A stretch of DNA of 64,000 nucleotides from Siphonodentalium dalli (taxonomy: Eukaryota; Mollusca; Scaphopoda; Gadilida; Siphonodentaliidae), in NCBI GenBank assembly GCA_032622095.1, contig CP136068.1, forward strand, positions 160,229,465 through 160,293,464, read 5' to 3'. The notes under the pieces are model-generated. The model searched no databases and was not told the origin of the DNA. It saw nothing but the letters and a program-made list of their open reading frames with translations. Below are positions 59,706 through 64,000 of this stretch, piece by piece. The position numbers and the translations under genes are program-made. Numbering within the stretch: position 1 is the stretch's first letter; every line of letters starts with the position of its first letter.

Positions 59706-59899
59706 GTTATGAAGGCACGGACTCAGTATGAGTGTTCATTGCTTCATAGTTGCTTAATTTAGTGAGTGTGAACAAATTCTCATTTCTTATCGAAATGGCC
59801 ATGTGTCGATCGGAATTGTACATTGAGATGTCCCTCAAACCAAATCAAGCTTGAAAATATATATTTAAAGGTATGTGGCACGGCTAAGTGGAATATATC

Positions 59900-60075
59900 A
59901 CTTGTTTCTTTCACTGTCCTTCAAGTTGGTGAACACTAAATGTGAGTCACCCCATCTGTGCTTGCCTTGAGGGGTGATTGAAATTCTACGCTGAGGAGTC
60001 ATTTAAGCACGCCGATGCTGGTAAATAAATTAAGAAATTGCCATTAAATAAATAAACAAACATATTTCTTTCAAA
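59900..60075 (+). repeat. 180-bp direct repeat, copy 1
   Basis: TTCTTTCACTGTCCTTCAAG to CATATTTCTTTCAAAACGGTGG repeated at 60325-60515 (offset about 424 bp). With the flanking 42-bp arrays it shows a larger tandem duplication. Confidence 0.85.
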
Positions 60076-60324
60076 ACGGTGGTAAGAATTTTCTCCTGTT
60101 TTGATCCTAATTGACAGTATAGGCTATCTGCACAGTACAGAAGTCACTCTCCATTGTAGATCCATAACTACATGCACAGAGTGCTTTGAAGCCACCGACA
60201 ATCCGAGCCCAAACACTACCAAACACAGACACATTGTAAAAAGTTATACGTTATATTATGAGGATAATTAGTTGTCAGACATCTCTCTTAAACCGATTCG
60301 ACGTTAGAAAGGTTTAAAATAAAA

Positions 60325-60515
60325 AACTTTCTTTCACTGTCCTTCAAGTTGGTGAACATTAAATGTTTGTCACCCTTGCGTGCTTGCCTTGAGGGCTGAT
60401 TTAAATGCTCCGCCGAGGAGTCATTTAAACATACCGATGCTGGTAAATAAATTGAGAAGTTTCCATTAAATAAACAAAGGTTAAACAAACATATTTCTTT
60501 CAAAAGGGTGGTATA
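60325..60515 (+). repeat. 180-bp direct repeat, copy 2
   Basis: Second copy of 59900-60075, directly followed by the second 42-bp array. Confidence 0.85.
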
Positions 60516-60544
60516 TAGTTATGAACCTGTATATATCATACCAC

Positions 60545-60805
60545 GGAATGAATAAATGAATGAATAAATTTCTGCATGTTTATGCCAGCCGCCACCGAAT
60601 GAATATATAGAGTTATGCACATTTAGAATAAACGCCACTGAATGAATAAATTTCTGTACCTTCAGGTCGGCCGCCACCGAATGAATAGAGTTATGCGCCT
60701 TTAGGATAAACGACACGTAACGAATAAATTTCTGCATCTTTTGGTCGGCCGACGACGAATGAATAGAGATATGCACCTTTGGTTAGACGAAACCGAATGA
60801 ATAAA
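60545..60805 (-). repeat. About 42-bp minisatellite, second block
   Basis: Same unit types as 59515-59705, at least six units. Confidence 0.85.
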
Positions 60806-60809
60806 GTTA

Positions 60810-61990
60810 ATATAATAGATGTCTGCGCGGGGGAATCGAGTCGATATTAAACAGTCGCTGAACGATTCTTGTATAGCTATACAATGTGCATTGATCCATC
60901 CTGTGTCAACAGACTTCCGTTCATTCTTCAACTTAATCGATATGACCTGGTATGTCCACACCGCTGCACATTAAAGGTGCATAAACCGACTTAAAGACAC
61001 TAAATTACTATTTCAGCGGCTTCGGGGGTAAATCAAATATAAGATTGAGTCGAGGAACCCACCCAAAGCTCAGAGTAATCAGATATCGATTTCTTAAATC
61101 TGTTATTGTTCACCACCTCGAATATTTGGCGGCCTGGCAAATACTCGACGAATGCCGACCGACATACTCTTGATATCAGATTGCATTAAATAAAATGTTG
61201 ATATATAACACATTTCGGGCAATTTTATGCTAAGATTGACAGTGGTTAGCATTATCTTTTGGCAATCGATTCTGATAACAGTTTCGCGGCAGTGGTATTT
61301 CAAGAAATGTTGTTGTTGTTGTTGTTTGAACCTGATGTTATGGGGACCATCGTATCGGATTATGTACCTTTAACTTGCAAATATTCCCACAATGCATCAC
61401 AAATAGCTATATCTTGTAAAGTTTTTATCTAAAAAATAACTATATATCACTTATAGGGCTGCCCAGCGTAGCTCGGCTTAAAAGGAACCATTTCTTTAAA
61501 TATATCTTCTGTCGGTTAACACATATGTCTAAGAATTTGGCTGATAACTTGTGGGTTATTTATCGATGCCAAATGTTAGTCGTATCCTTAACTTTCATTA
61601 TACCCCTACTATGTAGTCCTGGCCTGGACTGTGGAATATTTTAACTCTAGTCAGCACCATTTGAGAACTTTAAAACACACAATTTGATTCATTTGGTGAT
61701 GGTGCGCCTATATATATAAGTTTGCAGGAAAATCAGGGGAGGATTTTACCAACAAACAAGAATTCCGCAACTCAAAATTTGTTTTCCTGCAAGTCTTTTT
61801 GACTGTTTTTGCAATGATAATCAGACAAACAGTATAGCCTGTAGCCCATGCTAATGGATTGAATTTTTAAATCCAAGATGGCCGCTGGCAGCCATGTTTT
61901 TTTGGCCGAATGACCCCAAAATGACTCGTTTCTATTTATACATGTCAATGTTAACATCCATGACAAATAGTATGCACAGAAATACAGCGA
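60810..61990. other. No gene recognised
   Basis: A single CAAGATGGCCGCTGGCAGCC unit near 61872; otherwise nothing identifiable. Confidence 0.4.
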
Positions 61991-61995
61991 ATTTC

Positions 61996-62235
61996 ATGGT
62001 GGGAGCTGTGCTGATGCAGCATTAAATGTTTTGTGCCAGTGCATTCACTTATATATGCGAGTCTCCCACAGGGAACCTCGCATATATAAGAGAAAATGCA
62101 TTGGCTTACATGGTAATTATTGTTAGTCCAATATATTATCTTATATATGTGAAGCTTCCTATGGGAGACTCGCATATATAAGTGAATGTACTGGCACAAA
62201 CATTTAATGCTGCACCAGCACAGCTCCCACCATGT
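61996..62235. mobile_element. Short element with diverged twin hairpins
   Basis: Outer arms CATGGTGGGAGCTGTGCTGA and complement (about 46 bp), then hairpins 62035-62104 and 62126-62195 with only about 20 bp between them. Loop stems are changed relative to other copies but still pair. Confidence 0.85.
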
Positions 62236-62908
62236 TTACAGTGAATTTTCCCCCGCAAATCTCTGTGTTAGTGTTAAAATGGGTGGGTGTCCAAAAATGG
62301 TCGGGAAAAAACTGCCGAAAACGGAAAAAAATTTGGACACGGGGGTGGGTGGGTCCCAACAAGGGTCGAAAGGAAAAAATCAACATACGTGCCTGAACAT
62401 TTTTTCCGACCCCCTCCCCCTGGGAAAATCGGCAAAATGTTTCGAAACTTTGTCCGAGCTTGTATTTCAATATTTTCCGGTCAATTGTTTTTAAAACTTG
62501 GCTTAGATGCCGATCGGGCAATTTTGTTTGCAGTTTTTTTATGCCATGGGTGGTATGATTAATCCCGTTGGGACATACCACCTCGAGTTATAGAGCCAAT
62601 TACTTAGGTTGTGGTTAACAAAGCGTTATCAACGTCAATATTCGTATATGGTACGATGCCCTCGCATGATGTAATATACATGTAAACCCATCTCAAACGT
62701 TACATCGCCATTCAGAATTCACATTTTCTGAACAGTTGCGGAACTGACTCTAAGCCCTAGCTCAGACTTCGCATACGTGAACTGTTCACAGCAATGACAT
62801 GTTAAAGAATCAGTCAAACAAACTTGAACTGAAAAATTTATCTATGATTAGAAATTAAAAGTGAACTCACTTGTTAAATGTTCCACCTATAAAATTTACA
62901 AAATAAAT

Positions 62909-63110
62909 TTTGGTACTGAACCTTATATGTAAGTTAACAAGAAACGACGTGATTACTTTAATGAGATATCGCTGTAGAAACCATCGCTTGCCAATAGAAA
63001 CAGGATCATGGGTTAAAATTGACAAGAATAAAAGATATTGTAACTTATGTAGGACTAATTCATTAGGTGACACATATCGCCAGTTAATGGAATGTAATTA
63101 CTGGAGTTTA
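62909..63110 (+). pseudogene. LINE reverse-transcriptase C-terminal fragment
   Basis: The frame reading LTRNDVITLMRYRCRNHRLP followed by IETGSWVKI, RYCNLC, LGD and LMECNY resembles the region after the RT domain of non-LTR retrotransposons (consensus near F/YR.RNH.LPIE.GR...R.C..C....IGDE.H.L..C). Just upstream, FGTEPYM is readable in another frame and ends at a stop, as expected for the same protein with a frameshift. The segment is short, 5'-truncated and then runs into C-rich repeat. A dead LINE copy; the clade is not assignable by eye. Confidence 0.5.
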
Positions 63111-63558
63111 CCCCCCTACTGGACAAACAATGGGCAACGGGTTGGTGGGTGGTCAGGAGACGGGGAAACAGTTCAACCCTGTGTGTAGATATGTTTTCCA
63201 GACCCACCCCCGGGAATAAGTTCACGAGATGACAGTTCACTATAGTTAACACTCGAACATATGGTCAAAACTAGGAAAATTACGTTTGTGGAAAACAATG
63301 TTGACATAGGCTGAAAAGGCACCAGAAAGACGCTTTGATATCGCGATTTGTCCAAAAATGTCCAAATGGGACCCCCACCTTCGAAAGAGGACACCCCCAT
63401 CTTGTGCTATCCACCCCCCCCCCGCGATGTGTTCCGCGTCGGCCATACACCCCCCCCCCCCAATTAATTTGGGTAAGCTTGGTAGCTGAATTATGAATTC
63501 TGTTAATCCCCGTCGTCACGAATTGCCGTGTCACTGATCCGCCGCGATTTTTGGTTAA

Positions 63559-63926
63559 GGGGAGGTCAAATTTTAAATTTAGACAAAGTTTGAATGGGGA
63601 TTTCCATGCAAATCTGCGGAGTAACAGTTACAGAGTTGCACATACTTCTGAGGGTGACTTGTTCCATTATAATGTTGGTGTATTTATTTTTGAATTTTAT
63701 ATTGATGTTTCAAAAGTAGGTCATGTAATGTAATTCCAGAATTTTTTTTATCAAAAGTTTATTTATTGCAAAATTCTATAATTTACCTAGCGCACCTGCC
63801 ATTTTTATGTTACGACCGCTCAATGATATGCCTGCTTTGGTTCCCGAACAACTTCTTCATACATAACGTATGCTCCGGAGATTTGCATGGAAATCTCCAT
63901 TAATAATTGGTCACTTGACCTCCCGC
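63559..63926. mobile_element. TTAA-targeting MITE, 368 bp
   Basis: TTAA at 63555-63558 and 63927-63930. Arms GGGGAGGTCAA..., GGATTTCCATGCAAATCTGC and complement GAGATTTCCATGCAAATCTC. No coding content. Confidence 0.75.
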
Positions 63927-63961
63927 TTAACCCGTTTGTATTGGTTTTGGCGAAAACCTTG

Positions 63962-64000
63962 GTCCAATGCATTATCTTATATATGCGAGTCCACCATAGG
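63962..64000. mobile_element. Twin-hairpin module cut by window end
   Basis: GTCCAATGCATTATCTTATA then TATGCGAGTCCACCATAGG reaches the hairpin loop exactly where the window stops. Confidence 0.8.

Noticed and set aside
62204-62581. Overlapping frames up to 125 codons on both strands
   Set aside because: Low-complexity G/C- and A-rich repeat next to the twin-hairpin element; no family resemblance.

Overview
ORGANISM. The window is animal nuclear DNA, AT-rich and dominated by repeats, with no prokaryotic gene layout. Several things point to a lophotrochozoan, most likely a mollusc. The only intact gene is an alpha-1,3-fucosyltransferase-like (GT10) gene. There are dispersed GGGAGATAACTC and GGGCCATAACTCTG repeats near 4.46, 7.3, 7.45, 57.1, 57.4 and 57.5 kb. 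ACATGTA words are frequent. The species call is inference only. LAYOUT. 0-9 kb: a 16-bp minisatellite at the left edge, two long 'CATAACTC' repeats ending in a palindrome, and no gene. 9.3-12 kb: a decayed spliced exon resembling the C-terminus of a transposon tyrosine recombinase, then a direct duplication of about 410 bp whose first copy carries a hAT-like element with an 8-bp target duplication. 12.9-14.2 kb: a long-inverted-repeat element with a 5-bp target duplication. 16.4-19.9 kb: a 79-bp minisatellite split by a TTAA-targeting MITE, then nested fold-back elements. 21.4 kb: a frameshifted THAP-domain relic. 24.6-40.07 kb: the fucosyltransferase gene on the minus strand, with two coding exons separated by a 14.28-kb intron. 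The intron holds a higher-order satellite broken by a retroelement-like insertion, fold-back elements, TTAA elements and a 1.7-kb polyG/polyC-ended insertion. 40-64 kb: non-coding, with a 24-bp hairpin repeat, LINE tails, degenerate tandem repeats, further MITEs and a frameshifted LINE fragment at 62.9 kb. THE MOST UNUSUAL SIGNAL is a family of twin hairpins. Each is a near-perfect inverted repeat of about 69 bp (arm GCCAATGCATTCTCTTATAT, 3-nt loop), normally in opposed pairs around an A/T-rich spacer of 30 to 220 bp. It occurs at about eleven loci, inside at least four unrelated terminal-inverted-repeat contexts, so it looks like a separately mobile or captured module. Diverged copies have changed both sides of the stem together. 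Filled and empty site pairs inside the window document three different DNA transposon insertions. GENE FUNCTION. The fucosyltransferase should be a Golgi type II membrane enzyme adding fucose from GDP-fucose to glycans. Nothing else in the window forms a pathway with it; the rest is mobile and satellite DNA around and inside it.
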